Origin: Parashewanella tropica
GTDB taxonomy: Bacteria > Pseudomonadota > Gammaproteobacteria > Enterobacterales > Shewanellaceae
Assembly: GCF_004358445.1 (NCBI RefSeq)
Contig: NZ_CP037951.1
Location: forward strand, 855,501 to 919,500
Length of the DNA: 64,000 nucleotides
Reading direction: 5' to 3'
Made by a program: the position numbers and the translations under genes. Positions 35,570 to 46,900 of this stretch are shown in pieces. The notes below the pieces were generated by a model. The model worked only from the letters and a program-made list of their open reading frames with translations, had not been told where the DNA came from and did no database searches. Position 1 is the first letter of the stretch, and each line of letters begins with the position of its first letter.

Positions 35570-38500
35570 AACTAAAAGATATAAATGCTGAAATCACCTT
35601 TGAATTATGGATGAGGTCTGAGCTGTCTGGAGAGACGCCAAACATAGGTGTTGGATATATCGCACCCAACAGTACTGGGCAGGCATACAGATTAAGAATC
35701 GATGGCCAGCAGTGGAACGTGCTGCTTCGTGATCCGTCGGCTGGGAAGGATCTGGATTTTCATTTGAAAAGAGGTTGTGCGCATCTTGCCGAGGTAATGC
35801 AGGTTGCCAAGGACGGCAGTACACTTGTTAAAATCATCTTTTTCAATGGTGAAATCGTCGAAATTGGGGATGTGGAAATCGGTATTGATGAGCACATAGA
35901 ATCGACGGCTAGAAGAAATGGCATTCGCTTTAATGGTGCTGAAGGCCTGGGGAGCGTATTAAACGATAAATGCAAAATCAGTGTTGGCTGTGAAGATTTC
36001 TTTCTGCTTATGAGTGGCCCATCCGCCAATGCTGACTTTGAAACGAATCGTCCCGAGGATGAAGACTCGCCTGAATCGGGGGACGTTGTGCAGGAGAAAT
36101 ACCGAGAATTCTCTATCTATGGTGAGAGGGTTCGTATTCCGGTTGAAAGGCGCAATGTTGGTAAATTCAAGGACATCTATTTTGCAACTAAAGCGGTCTT
36201 TAAAGATAGTCAGAAGTGTGAAGGAACATTGCGTCTAGCAAGAGGGGGGGTTAAATTTTCTGACTACACCAAGACAGGTCAAATTCGTGCTGTAGCAGCA
36301 GGAGCGATGAGTCAGCTTACAAGGGAGGCTGGGAGCTACCTGAAACAGTGGGATGAATATGGAAATATTGAAGGTGAAATACTCTTAGCAAGAGCGAAAG
36401 TAGTAGGTCGAATAGATTATCATGGCACAGAAAAGGCAGACAAAGGAGTGAAGTTTTTTGTGTCATCCATCCCAGATCAGCTTACCGAAGGTGATGAGAT
36501 AGAGCTCACCTCTGAAGAGCCTTTATATCTTCAGGATACTGATCTTACATGGGAAGCATACACCCAAGCTCTGGAAGAAGAATTTATATCCAAAAAGGAT
36601 CAGAAAAAGGTTGATTCTGAAATGGCATCTTCTGTTTATGCCCCGATCCTTAAACTTTCCAAAAACAGCATCGAATTAGATTTACCGTCAATCCCGCTTG
36701 GTCCAATGTTTATGATTCTGTCCATTAATGGAAACAAAATTCAGGTAGAAAGACGAATGCGGGCTCGCTCAGCTATTCAGGAAGGACGATGTGCTAACCC
36801 TCTTCTTGGGCCATTGATTGAAGAAGGAGGTACGCTTCCAGAAATACAGCGAGTAACCAAGTTAAAGCCTTTAACGCCCTTTGTGAAAGAGAAAATTTTT
36901 AAGCATCCACCAACCGATAGGCAGATGGAGGCCATCGATGTTGCATTAAACACCCCAGATATTGCTCTTATTCAGGGGCCTCCAGGAACAGGCAAAACAA
37001 CTGTAGTTACAGCCATTCTTGAAAGGCTCAATGAGGAATATGATAAAACCAAGTCGATAAGAGGTCAGATACTGGTTTCCGGTTTTCAACATGATGCAGT
37101 TGAGAATATCGTTGCAAGGCTGAGTGTTAATACCCTTCCGGCAGTTAAATTTGGCAGAAGATCCGTTGATTCGGAATTTACGGAAGATGCAGTCACTGAA
37201 AAAATTAACAAGTGGTGTTCCAAGGTCGCCGAAAATATTCGAAATAAGAATCCTCAAATTGCTCAGACTGAAGATCAGATAAGGTTGGCAGAGCTGTTTA
37301 TAACATATTCAATGTGCCCTTCTAAGAACAACACAGTCAGTTTAATGAAGCGTATTCTGGTTTTGCCCAGAGACGTAATTTCTGAGGATATCACCAGTGA
37401 GGCTGAAGACATCATCAATTCGTTGCAAACGGAACTGAAGCCTAATGATCCTTCCAACCTGCGACTTGTTCGATCCCTGCGTGTCAGTGAGGAGGCCTTT
37501 GAAGACGACGGTGCCGCGAGAGCTATCGATTTGTTAGATACAATTGCAGACGGACCTTTAAACCCAGATTTATGTGTTCTTGAAAAAGCGGCCCGTTGGC
37601 AAAGTGGTAATTCACTGAGTTTTCTTCCAGAGCTCAAAGAGTTGAAAGAATCACTGCTCTATAAATATCTGCCTTCTCCCGATTTCAGGTCTGAAAAACC
37701 AAGAGAAGATGTCTTGAGGTTAGTTGCAACTGTATCTCAGCTACTGGAGAAAAAACACAATTCAATCAATAAACGTGATGCAATACTGGCTGAGTTTTTA
37801 CATGAGCTAGAAGACAATCCTGATGGTATTCGTGAGGCCATAGAGGATTACAACTTTGTGTATGCTGCAACCACTCAACAGGCGGTCGGGAAAGATATTA
37901 TCCGTTCAAAGAATAAAAATGTCCGATATGATCAGCGAACGGAAATGGTCAAGTACGATACGGTGATCATAGATGAGGCAGCCCGAACCAGCCCGCGAGA
38001 CTTGCTTATTCCGATGTCTCAAGCGGAAAAAAGGATAATCCTTGTCGGGGATCACAGGCAGTTGCCACATTTGATTGATGAGGAGGTTGCGAGGGCTTTG
38101 GAGGGAGAGAATTCTTCCAGTCCGCCAGTTGATGCCGATTTTGTGAAGAAAAGTATGTTTGAGTACCTGTTCAACCGCCTGAAAAAACTGGAGGAGAAGG
38201 ATGGTATTAAACGAACAGTGACACTGGATGCTCAGTACCGAACACATCCGCTGTTGGGAGCTTTTGCCAGCAATAATTTTTATCAGAAATATAACGAGGG
38301 TTACCGGTCTCCATTATCTGATAGTCACTTTGAGCAACGCCTTCAAGGCATAGAACACAAAGCCGCTGTCTGGATTGATGTTCCTAACAGTCAAGGGAAG
38401 GAAACTATTTTGCCCAACCGAAGCAGGCAGAGAGTATCTGAAGCAAAGGTTATAGCAGAGCATGTGAACAAATGGATTGACTCTGAAGAAGGCTCTGGGC

Positions 38501-38958
38501 TGAGCTTTGGTATAATCAGTTTTTATAAGGCCCAAGTTTTTGCTGTTTATGAAGCCCTCAAAAAATTCGGTATAACGGAGCGAGCACAGGATAACTCATG
38601 GCAGATCTGTCAGAGGTTCCGCTCTTTTAAAAATGGCGAAGAGAGATTCCGCATCGGTACTGTTGATGCCTTTCAGGGCATGGAGTTCGATATTGTGTTT
38701 CTTTCCATGGTGAGGTCTCAGGATATGGAGGCCTTGCCGCCTCATATACACAATGAGGAGGATTACAAAAAGAAGCTGCAAAAACTATTTGGCCATCTCA
38801 TGTCGGAAAACCGCTTATGTGTGAGCATGAGTCGCCAGAAGAAGGCTTTAGTCATTGTGGGAGATAGCGCCCTAGCAAACACTCAAGTGGCTGTGGATGC
38901 AATTCCAGCTCTGAAAAATTTCTATGATTTGTGCCATGAAAAGGGGGTGATCCTATGA
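35566..38958 (+). CDS. superfamily 1 helicase (AAA_11/AAA_12 type)
   Basis: A 1130-aa helicase. The first 450 residues are beta-rich and unassigned. Then come GPPGTGKT (471-478), VIIDEAART (DE at 803-804), VGDHRQLPHL (motif III), LDAQYRTHP (motif IV) and DAFQGMEFDIVFLSMVRS (motif V/VI region). This is the UPF1/DNA2-like architecture, acting on DNA or RNA. I use the ATG at 35566, which overlaps the kinase stop (ATGA), rather than the longer frame. The stop overlaps the next start. All motifs are intact. Confidence 0.9.
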   Translation: MKLKDINAEITFELWMRSELSGETPNIGVGYIAPNSTGQAYRLRIDGQQWNVLLRDPSAGKDLDFHLKRGCAHLAEVMQVAKDGSTLVKIIFFNGEIVEIGDVEIGIDEHIESTARRNGIRFNGAEGLGSVLNDKCKISVGCEDFFLLMSGPSANADFETNRPEDEDSPESGDVVQEKYREFSIYGERVRIPVERRNVGKFKDIYFATKAVFKDSQKCEGTLRLARGGVKFSDYTKTGQIRAVAAGAMSQLTREAGSYLKQWDEYGNIEGEILLARAKVVGRIDYHGTEKADKGVKFFVSSIPDQLTEGDEIELTSEEPLYLQDTDLTWEAYTQALEEEFISKKDQKKVDSEMASSVYAPILKLSKNSIELDLPSIPLGPMFMILSINGNKIQVERRMRARSAIQEGRCANPLLGPLIEEGGTLPEIQRVTKLKPLTPFVKEKIFKHPPTDRQMEAIDVALNTPDIALIQGPPGTGKTTVVTAILERLNEEYDKTKSIRGQILVSGFQHDAVENIVARLSVNTLPAVKFGRRSVDSEFTEDAVTEKINKWCSKVAENIRNKNPQIAQTEDQIRLAELFITYSMCPSKNNTVSLMKRILVLPRDVISEDITSEAEDIINSLQTELKPNDPSNLRLVRSLRVSEEAFEDDGAARAIDLLDTIADGPLNPDLCVLEKAARWQSGNSLSFLPELKELKESLLYKYLPSPDFRSEKPREDVLRLVATVSQLLEKKHNSINKRDAILAEFLHELEDNPDGIREAIEDYNFVYAATTQQAVGKDIIRSKNKNVRYDQRTEMVKYDTVIIDEAARTSPRDLLIPMSQAEKRIILVGDHRQLPHLIDEEVARALEGENSSSPPVDADFVKKSMFEYLFNRLKKLEEKDGIKRTVTLDAQYRTHPLLGAFASNNFYQKYNEGYRSPLSDSHFEQRLQGIEHKAAVWIDVPNSQGKETILPNRSRQRVSEAKVIAEHVNKWIDSEEGSGLSFGIISFYKAQVFAVYEALKKFGITERAQDNSWQICQRFRSFKNGEERFRIGTVDAFQGMEFDIVFLSMVRSQDMEALPPHIHNEEDYKKKLQKLFGHLMSENRLCVSMSRQKKALVIVGDSALANTQVAVDAIPALKNFYDLCHEKGVIL

Positions 38959-41126
38959 GTGCGCCTTCTACAAAAAAATCAGCAAAAGACCATCGTCCTA
39001 AAGTAATCAGTTTTCGCACAGGATTGGATGGATTGAACATCGCCGCCAGACAAAGTGTTCTATGGCCATGTTATGCCTTCAACATATCTATTCCGCAAAA
39101 GAAAAAGAGTGGCCTCAATGTGTTTGAAGAAACTGTCTTGAAGATAACAGAGATTGAATTCGGCGACACAGAAAAGATTGCGCTGGTCACTTGTCTGGAA
39201 AAGGAGCTGGTGGCCTTCATTCAGAATCGCCTCAACCAGCTCGGCCTTTTGAATGATCGCTATGAGTTGACTCAGCAAGGACATGAGCTTCTGAACGAGT
39301 GGCAGAATAAATCAGACGGAAATCTGGAATACACCGTGGCCACAATGTTTGTAGATCTGCTGTCCGGGAAGCTTCTTCCCTATGTCAGCACGGAGCAGTT
39401 GAACTATAAAAAAATAGAGAATCTATACTCAAAAGAGAATCCTCAGAAAAAAGGTGAGTTTGAACACTATGTAAATTTTTTCATTAACCCTACTGATGAA
39501 AAATGGATTCGTTCAATTCAGATACTCCCAGCAAAAGACTCTTTCTGGAAAACAGTTCCTGATTCCAATGAGATTATCAGAGCTATCAGGGAGTTTAAAA
39601 AAAAATATAAACGGTACGCTCTGTTGAACCAAGGTATCGCTCAGTACCCACCTCCAGTGCCAATAGCTGAAGCCATATCCTTACATGAGACTCCAGAATT
39701 GGTTTATTTGCATTGTGAAGCACTTATCCAGGTAGGCAATTCTGACCTTTTGGTGACAGATGGGTGCGGCTTTGGCTTCTCCGAGAGCTTTGCTAATTAC
39801 CTTACTTCTCAGGACTGGAATTGGGTCATAGACTTGAAGAATAAAGGTGTTATCGAAAGGTTGAGCACCGAACAAATGAGTGAAGAGGCTGGGGAGGAGT
39901 CTTCGGCGGCGGATGGGGTGAAGAAATATCCACGGATAGCACGCCCACTTCAACGCGCACAAAACTATCTGTCGGGTGCTAAAAAAATTGAGGTTGATTC
40001 ATCTAATACTGAGCAAGAAATTAACCGTTTGACCGGTTTGGCGGTTGTAGCCTTGTATGAGGCCATAGAATGGGCGCTACGATTTGTTGTGTCTGACAAT
40101 CCTGTGAATCACTGGGAAAGACTGTTTTCATCACAGTCTTACCGAGAAAGTAACAAGATATTACACTCGTTTGCTAACAAGGTTGGGTTTGATGTTTCGG
40201 ATAGAGTGAAGACCCTGCTTCAAGTTAAACCAGGCAAAGTTAGAGCCGTTGACCGTGGTGATTCTGAGATGCAGCCGCTACTGGCACTAGCAATAGCTGG
40301 GGCAATAAATGATCCCAGCCATCCGCTGAATCATCTGGCAATCGAAGACTCTGGATGCCTCTCTTTTATAAATGAGCTGAAAAAAGTCAGGGATCCTGTT
40401 TCCCATGGAAACGCAACAAATGTCGAAATTTCACTGGAAGTCATTGAATTTTATCATAATAGAGCTAATCGGCTCATCCAGTCGCTAATACCAGATATAA
40501 TCGATGATGCTTATACAATTAAGACAAAGCAGAAAAGAGATATTAATCAGGTTAGATTGAAGGCTAGGATTGAACTGGACAAGTCATTGGGACTTGGGTT
40601 TGTTCAAGCTGTCCCCCCATCGTTACGGGAAGAGTTGGTCAAAGTAACGATTTTAAGCCAGAGAACGACTCTGGATAACGAGCAGTTTCAGCGCTACATA
40701 AATTTACTGGCGTCAATTGCTCAACTGTCATTGCTTGATGCCAGTAAGGAGCGAATAACATCCGACGAAAACAAAACAAACCTGAAGAATCAAGCTCTTG
40801 AAAAAATCGTTCAATCTGATTTTTATCCAGAGCTTGATTTGATACCAAAGCAAATTAGTACGGTAAATACCAATCGGCTCTATCTTGCAGTTCAAGGCTC
40901 AAGCTCAACTCTTGGAGCTCAACTTCTTGCTTTTTGTTTATTGGCATCAGAAAACGAAATGGTAGTACTCAAAAGGTCTTTGCCGAAATGTATTGAGCTT
41001 ATCGCCAATTTAATAAAACTTCGTGGACACGGCAATCAACAAAAAGTTGACTTTTCAAGGGAAAACTTGGAGTCATTAAAAGTAAATGTGTTCAAATTCA
41101 TCAAAATAATTATGGAAGAATTCTAG
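38955..41126 (+). CDS. large protein with C-terminal HEPN-like motif
   Basis: A 723-aa protein of unknown family. The N-terminal half has a winged-helix-like region (residues 80-120, QNRLNQLGLLNDRYELTQQG). Residues 345-520 resemble a HEPN domain: a helical LAVVALYEAIEWALRF segment, then ELKKVRDPVSHGN with R479 and H484 in the RxxxxH spacing of metal-independent HEPN RNases, and a last helix IEFYHNRANRLIQSL. Start and stop overlap both neighbours. If the HEPN reading is right it is a candidate RNA-cutting effector; it could instead be a non-catalytic HEPN interaction module. Confidence 0.65.
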   Translation: MSAPSTKKSAKDHRPKVISFRTGLDGLNIAARQSVLWPCYAFNISIPQKKKSGLNVFEETVLKITEIEFGDTEKIALVTCLEKELVAFIQNRLNQLGLLNDRYELTQQGHELLNEWQNKSDGNLEYTVATMFVDLLSGKLLPYVSTEQLNYKKIENLYSKENPQKKGEFEHYVNFFINPTDEKWIRSIQILPAKDSFWKTVPDSNEIIRAIREFKKKYKRYALLNQGIAQYPPPVPIAEAISLHETPELVYLHCEALIQVGNSDLLVTDGCGFGFSESFANYLTSQDWNWVIDLKNKGVIERLSTEQMSEEAGEESSAADGVKKYPRIARPLQRAQNYLSGAKKIEVDSSNTEQEINRLTGLAVVALYEAIEWALRFVVSDNPVNHWERLFSSQSYRESNKILHSFANKVGFDVSDRVKTLLQVKPGKVRAVDRGDSEMQPLLALAIAGAINDPSHPLNHLAIEDSGCLSFINELKKVRDPVSHGNATNVEISLEVIEFYHNRANRLIQSLIPDIIDDAYTIKTKQKRDINQVRLKARIELDKSLGLGFVQAVPPSLREELVKVTILSQRTTLDNEQFQRYINLLASIAQLSLLDASKERITSDENKTNLKNQALEKIVQSDFYPELDLIPKQISTVNTNRLYLAVQGSSSTLGAQLLAFCLLASENEMVVLKRSLPKCIELIANLIKLRGHGNQQKVDFSRENLESLKVNVFKFIKIIMEEF

Positions 41127-43924
41127 TGGGCTCTAAAAAAAATAACAGCGTTCAGTTTACTGCGGATAATGAAAAAGTAGGTCACACTGATAAAACAATG
41201 AACCTCACAGAGATTCGTCTGCTTAATAAACAGAAGGAATTGGAAGACTCTCTGACTCAAAAAGAAAGAGATATTGCCCAAAGGGAACAGGCATTAAAGG
41301 CCGCGAAAGATGCGATAGCCAAAAAAGAAGCGGAGCTGAATGACAAAAGTATTCAGCTTGAAGAAATGGAGCTTGAGGCAAAAAACGGCTTTCCCCAACT
41401 CTTTGAAGAAAAGTTCGCAGCATTCAAAAAACAATTGGAGCAGCGGGAAGCCAAGTGCATGGATGAGCTGGAATCTCTTGAAGGCGAAAAGGAAAAATTG
41501 CGGCAGAGAGAGGTGGCGGTACAAAAGGCTGAACTCCAAAGGGACAATGGGTATGCAGATGCTCGGGCAAAGCTTGATGACGAGCTTTTCAGCCTTAGGA
41601 AAGAACAGGAAAAGGAGCTGGAATCAAAACGGGCAAACGCACTGACTGCCATTGAAAAAGAACTTTCGGAGGAGAGGACATCCAGAATAGCAAGCTTGGA
41701 GAAAGAGATAGCTGATAGATTGAAAACTCATGAGGCGGCTATTCAACAGGAAAAGGATGAGCTCGAACAAAAAAGAAAAGCTTTCCTGAAGGAGCAGGCA
41801 GAGCTTGATGACCTCAAGGATGAGCTTGAGTACCAAAAGCAGCGCCTTCAATCCAGCAAAGACCGCCTTGAGGAACGAGAAATTAATTTGAACGTTGAGG
41901 TGGGTACCAAAGTTGTTGAACGGAAGCAATCTTTCGAGAATGAGAAGTCTGCGCTTAATGATGAAATTGCCCGTTTGAGAGAATCTATCAAAACGAGTAG
42001 TGCTCTAATATCAAACTTTGAAGAATTGAAGCATAAACTCGGTGATGAAGATCCAGCTACTGTTTTACTGAAACTGAAAACCCATGAAGAGGAAATTAAA
42101 AAGCTGCGCGATGACCTTGCTACACGACCAACAAAGGAGATGCAAGAAGTATTTGAACGCTTGACGTCCGAACAAACCCAACTGCAGCAGGCCTGTGAAC
42201 GACTCTCTGAAGAAAATGAGGCTCTCAGAAGTTCAGCACGTGTACAGTCGGATCTTGAAATGCAGGTAGCTGAACTGACCGATAAAAACAAATCTCTACT
42301 GAGGAGGTTTGAGTCTGTTGATGCCGATAATAACCGATTAATAGAGGAACTTAAGCGTTTACAGTCCTCGTACGAACGAGAAAAGGATCGAGAGGCAAGG
42401 GTTCGGGATATTGAAACTCCATACATCCAAAAAGAATTACCTCGTGCTGTCGATAAAATTGAAGAGCTTCAATGGTTGGACGAGATCAATAAATCCTGCA
42501 TCAATTATGGACTGAGATTCCCAAGGCGAATTTTACATGCATTTCACACAGCTCTAAAAACTTCAGAGTGGTCTCCAATGACTATTCTGGCTGGTGTAAG
42601 TGGAACCGGAAAATCCGAACTGCCGAGACTATATTCACATTTTGGTGGTATAAACTTTTTGAATCTGTCCGTGCAACCGAACTGGGACAGCCAAGAATCC
42701 ATGCTTGGTTTCTTCAATTCTATTGATAACAAGTTTGATGCACAGCCAGTTCTGCGCCTATTGGCGCAAACACAAAACTTACCAAATGATCTGCGAGAAA
42801 AGTTTATTAAGGGGAAACTATCTGATTCCGAGAAGAAGTTAGTTTTTTCAATCATGGGTAATGTAAACCTCGAATTAGAAAAGAGTAAACTTGATGATTC
42901 ATACCCTGGTCTAGGGGATGCAATGAGCCTGATATTGATGGATGAGATGAATCTTGCTCATGTCGAACTCTATTTTGCGGAATTTTTGAGCAAGCTCGAG
43001 TTGCGACGCGGCCGTAAAGGTAATGAAGTCCCCAGCCTCGAAGTTAAACTTGGTGCAGGTGTTCCACATTATGACCTGCCTCTAGGAAGAAATGTCCTCT
43101 GGGCTGGAACAATGAATCAGGACGAGACAACTAAATCCCTCTCAGACAAAGTCCTAGATCGTGGAATTGTAATCAACTTTCCTCGACCGACTACTCTAGA
43201 AAGACGACGTGAACTGAAACCTTTGAGCGACCAAGCTCCATTATTGTCTCGTAAACTGTGGGAGAGTTGGTGGCGCAGAGAAAGTAAATTCAACGATGAT
43301 CAGATTTTGCCATTTAAAAGGTTTGTTGAAGAAATGAACAGTTCTCTTTCTAAAGTAGGAAGAGCACTAGGGCACAGGGTCTGGCAATCAATTGAGTACT
43401 ATATGGCAAATTATCCTGACGTACTCGAAGCCCAGAGAAAAAACGACGATATAGGCTTGGCCAAAGCAATGAAGGTCGCTTTTGAGGATCAGCTTGTTCA
43501 GAAAGTCATGCCTAAACTGCGCGGCATTGAAACTCGAGGTAAATCGAAATCAGACTGTCTAGATAAAATTCGAACTCAGCTGGTTAATGACGACTATACA
43601 ATAATCGATGACTTTGATTTGGCTTGTGAGTTTGGTTATGGGCAGTTTATCTGGAGTAGTGCTAATTATTTGAAAGATGACGAGCTATCAAATAATAGTA
43701 ACAATTTGAAAGAAGCAAGTGTGGTTTCTCCTAAGCAAGTAGAACTTCATGATAGTTCCTCAAAGACATCAAACAACATTCCTAATGAAATCATGAAATT
43801 TGCAAGTAATAACAACAAAATGGCATGGGAGTTGACAACACACGAGATCAAGAAAGTGATGGGGTGTGATGCTAAGGCTGCAAGCTCACTAAAGAACTTG
43901 TGTAACGAGACAAAGGAATCATAG
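41126..43924 (+). CDS. coiled-coil McrB-like AAA+ ATPase
   Basis: A 932-aa protein. Residues about 25-430 are a long coiled coil rich in Glu/Lys/Gln. The C-terminal AAA+ module has GVSGTGKSEL (about 490-497), LILMDEMNLAHVELYF (Walker B and sensor-like, near 602), GTMNQDETT and a late DRGIVINF, as in McrB-type ATPases. The start is GTG at 41126, overlapping the previous TAG by one base; ATG 41198 is the alternative. With the next gene it recalls the McrB-McrC pairing, although the partner is not a typical McrC. Confidence 0.82.
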   Translation: MGSKKNNSVQFTADNEKVGHTDKTMNLTEIRLLNKQKELEDSLTQKERDIAQREQALKAAKDAIAKKEAELNDKSIQLEEMELEAKNGFPQLFEEKFAAFKKQLEQREAKCMDELESLEGEKEKLRQREVAVQKAELQRDNGYADARAKLDDELFSLRKEQEKELESKRANALTAIEKELSEERTSRIASLEKEIADRLKTHEAAIQQEKDELEQKRKAFLKEQAELDDLKDELEYQKQRLQSSKDRLEEREINLNVEVGTKVVERKQSFENEKSALNDEIARLRESIKTSSALISNFEELKHKLGDEDPATVLLKLKTHEEEIKKLRDDLATRPTKEMQEVFERLTSEQTQLQQACERLSEENEALRSSARVQSDLEMQVAELTDKNKSLLRRFESVDADNNRLIEELKRLQSSYEREKDREARVRDIETPYIQKELPRAVDKIEELQWLDEINKSCINYGLRFPRRILHAFHTALKTSEWSPMTILAGVSGTGKSELPRLYSHFGGINFLNLSVQPNWDSQESMLGFFNSIDNKFDAQPVLRLLAQTQNLPNDLREKFIKGKLSDSEKKLVFSIMGNVNLELEKSKLDDSYPGLGDAMSLILMDEMNLAHVELYFAEFLSKLELRRGRKGNEVPSLEVKLGAGVPHYDLPLGRNVLWAGTMNQDETTKSLSDKVLDRGIVINFPRPTTLERRRELKPLSDQAPLLSRKLWESWWRRESKFNDDQILPFKRFVEEMNSSLSKVGRALGHRVWQSIEYYMANYPDVLEAQRKNDDIGLAKAMKVAFEDQLVQKVMPKLRGIETRGKSKSDCLDKIRTQLVNDDYTIIDDFDLACEFGYGQFIWSSANYLKDDELSNNSNNLKEASVVSPKQVELHDSSSKTSNNIPNEIMKFASNNNKMAWELTTHEIKKVMGCDAKAASSLKNLCNETKES

Positions 43925-46900
43925 ATGATGGATGATTCCTTCCAAATAGATTCTATTGAATCTGTTTACAATGGCTTGAATGATAACGGTGAGATAAAGA
44001 AACAGGTTCAATTGATGCTTTGGGTTCGCAACTGGTTGACTCAGGCATCAAGCTTCGATCCTGTTTCAGGGCATGCCCTGAATACCGACATTGTTGACTT
44101 TTTGGATGTTGTTTCGAAATTTGTGGGGAATGCCTCACCCGAGGATGAGATAAAAGACCGTATATATCGACTTGTATCGCATACGAAAGAAGCTGTTCTG
44201 GCAATTATGGAGCATACTCGGGATAAAATATTACGTGAACATGCCATGCTGCCAATACATGCGGCAAGAGAGGTTGACAGCAATAGTGTACAATGGCTTA
44301 GCCGTCAGCCGGGAAGAACACTCCGAGAGAAGCTTTCCGGCAAGCCTTATATGAAGGCTGTCAGACGGAGCAACAGTGTTGATACGGCAGAAAACCGACT
44401 TTTGAGAGCTTTTCTATTCCGGCTGGAACAAATTCTGGTTGAAAGACAGAATGTTTTATCTGTAGCGACAAAAGATAGCTGTGAGGAACTGCTTGTTTCC
44501 CTCCAGCGCTGGTTTAAAACAGAAGATGCTGCTGAAATTGGCAATTGGGGCAATCTTCCGCCCAACAACACGCTTCTTCAAGATAAGCGTTATCGAAAAG
44601 TATGGGATGCATGGCTTTGGCTTCAGTCAATAGATGAGAAGATCATAGGGGACAGTAAAAGACTACAAAGAGATATCTTAGCCGTTATCTATTGGAGTAC
44701 CCTTTCCTTGCTTAACAGAAGTGGTCGCTTTCGGGCTGCTCAGCAACCAATTGTTCTAGATTATGATGATTTTTCTCTAGCCCCCCAATTACCCGTTCGG
44801 GGGTATTTGTTCCCTTTAAGTGACTCAAAGAGTAAAGGGAAGATAAAGTTCATCAAGCCTGATAAATTATTCGGATTTATCACTTCTGAAGATGGCTCAG
44901 ATTTATTTTTTCACAAAAACAATTTATCTAGAAAATTAGATATTTGCTCACTAACCGCGGGAGATGAAGTTTCCTTTATTATTGGGAACAACCAGCAGGG
45001 CGAATGTGCAGACGACATAACCCTTCCCGCAGGAATTATCTTTGTAGATTTCAATTTGAAAGAGGATAAATGGACGATAACGGTCGGTTCGGATAAGTAT
45101 TTATTACAGGTTGTCTCAGGGAGTCTACTTATTGAGAAAACTCAGGACGTAAAAAAGATATTAAAAATAGAATCCTCGACTCTCAAAGGTATCCCTAATG
45201 AAATATTGTCATTCGTAATGGATTCTCAGCTTGAGTACTCTGATTCGATTAATTCTCAAAGTGGTCCAATATGGGTGGAAAGCTCTGTTGTAGATCTGTG
45301 CTCTATCCGTCCTAGGTTCACGAATAATACTGGATCTCAGACACATTTGCCGTTCAGATTGCTTCAGCAGCACTGGCCTTTAAAAATTAATGGAGAGCTG
45401 GAAATAGACTGCGGTTATGCAAAATCAATCGTACTGCATTCCGATATTGAAACGGTCAGCATGAGAAGCCTCTTTTCACATAGCTCAACACTACCCGATG
45501 CTACTAAAAGCAGTGCATCGATGTTTTTTACTAAAAAGTTAAGTGACTATATCAAGGCAGACAAATTGACCTATCTAGTTCCTGATTGGGGGAATGACTT
45601 CGCTCTGGAAGGAATTAGAAGAAGCATCAATTTTTATTTCAATGAGGCGACACCGCTTCCCAAAAGCATAGCCACTATCTTTGCATGGCAATCATCGAAG
45701 AAATTTGTACAGGACAGAGTTCGAGAGAAAGATTTTGTGCTGGTAGTTGATTCATTTGACGGCGGAATTTCAATAACCCCAGTTAAAGCAATATATCAAA
45801 AAGAGCTGCATGAAATATTACCTGAGACACAAGGCATTAGCTGGGAAAGACATCCTACGGTTATAGTGCCAAATAAAAGCATTCATGATGCAGTGGTTCG
45901 TAACCTTGCCAGTAATGGTTGCCAGACACCTCAAGAACTATTCGATTTGTTCGGTTTCGATGGTTTAGCGAGTGATGCAGGGAAAACTTCGTTTGTGAAC
46001 GATAATGACTGGTATCACTTACCTAGTTCTATTCGGGAGATCCTGACACAAGGTTTAGAACTCAACCTACTATCAAACAAAGTTATCCAAGACAGCCTGA
46101 ACTATACAAAGGGGAATTGTCGGGGAGTTGGTGTCTTTATCCTGCCTCTTGAGGATATAATCAGAAAACCTAATGTACGAATGGGCTACAAATGGCTGGG
46201 GTCCGCATGGTCACCAATTAAAGGCTGTCAGACTTTAAACAGATGGCAGGACGAAGTTGATGACATTGCCCTTTGGTGTGATCATTTGCCAGAGCTATCG
46301 GTCAGAATTGTACGTGATGGGCACTTTGAAAATTTCTATCTAGTAAAAGATGCAACAGTAACATCGCAAAGTGGAAGAACTGTGAATATCCCGCTAGAAG
46401 AGTTATTTACTCTTCCTGCCGGACAGACGCATTATAGTTTTCCTCTACAGCAGGGAAAAGGCAATGAAGAGCTACAGTTTGTTGCATACCTGAAATCGCC
46501 TGCATTACCTTTAAAGAAAGACACAGTCTGCAAACTAAAGATGACTTATACATATGGAGCGGATGAACCATATGAACTGAAATTCATACCGTTGGATTCT
46601 GCGGAAGCAGGTTTTAAATCTATTCGAGTTGAATGGCGCTCGGTATCAGAAGGTAAGGAAACTGTTCTTGAGAACTTACCAGTTCCAGATTTCCCAAACC
46701 GAAAAAGCTGGCTTGATTTTCAGAAGTTTCCTAAACCTAAAGAAGACGGTAAAAAGTTCTCTGACCTTCTGGGCTGGTTAGAAAAAGAAATGGAGCAAGT
46801 TTCAAATATTTTCGACTTCCTTGAAGGGAATAGAAGCACTCGAATCTATGATGATGACGTTGTTGAACATTGGGAATGGAAAGAGGATCGCAATGGGAAA

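Noticed and set aside
41353-42426. Long antisense frames rich in Ser, Phe and Leu across the coiled-coil region
   Set aside because: They mirror the repetitive Glu/Lys codons of the McrB-like gene on the other strand and show no domain.
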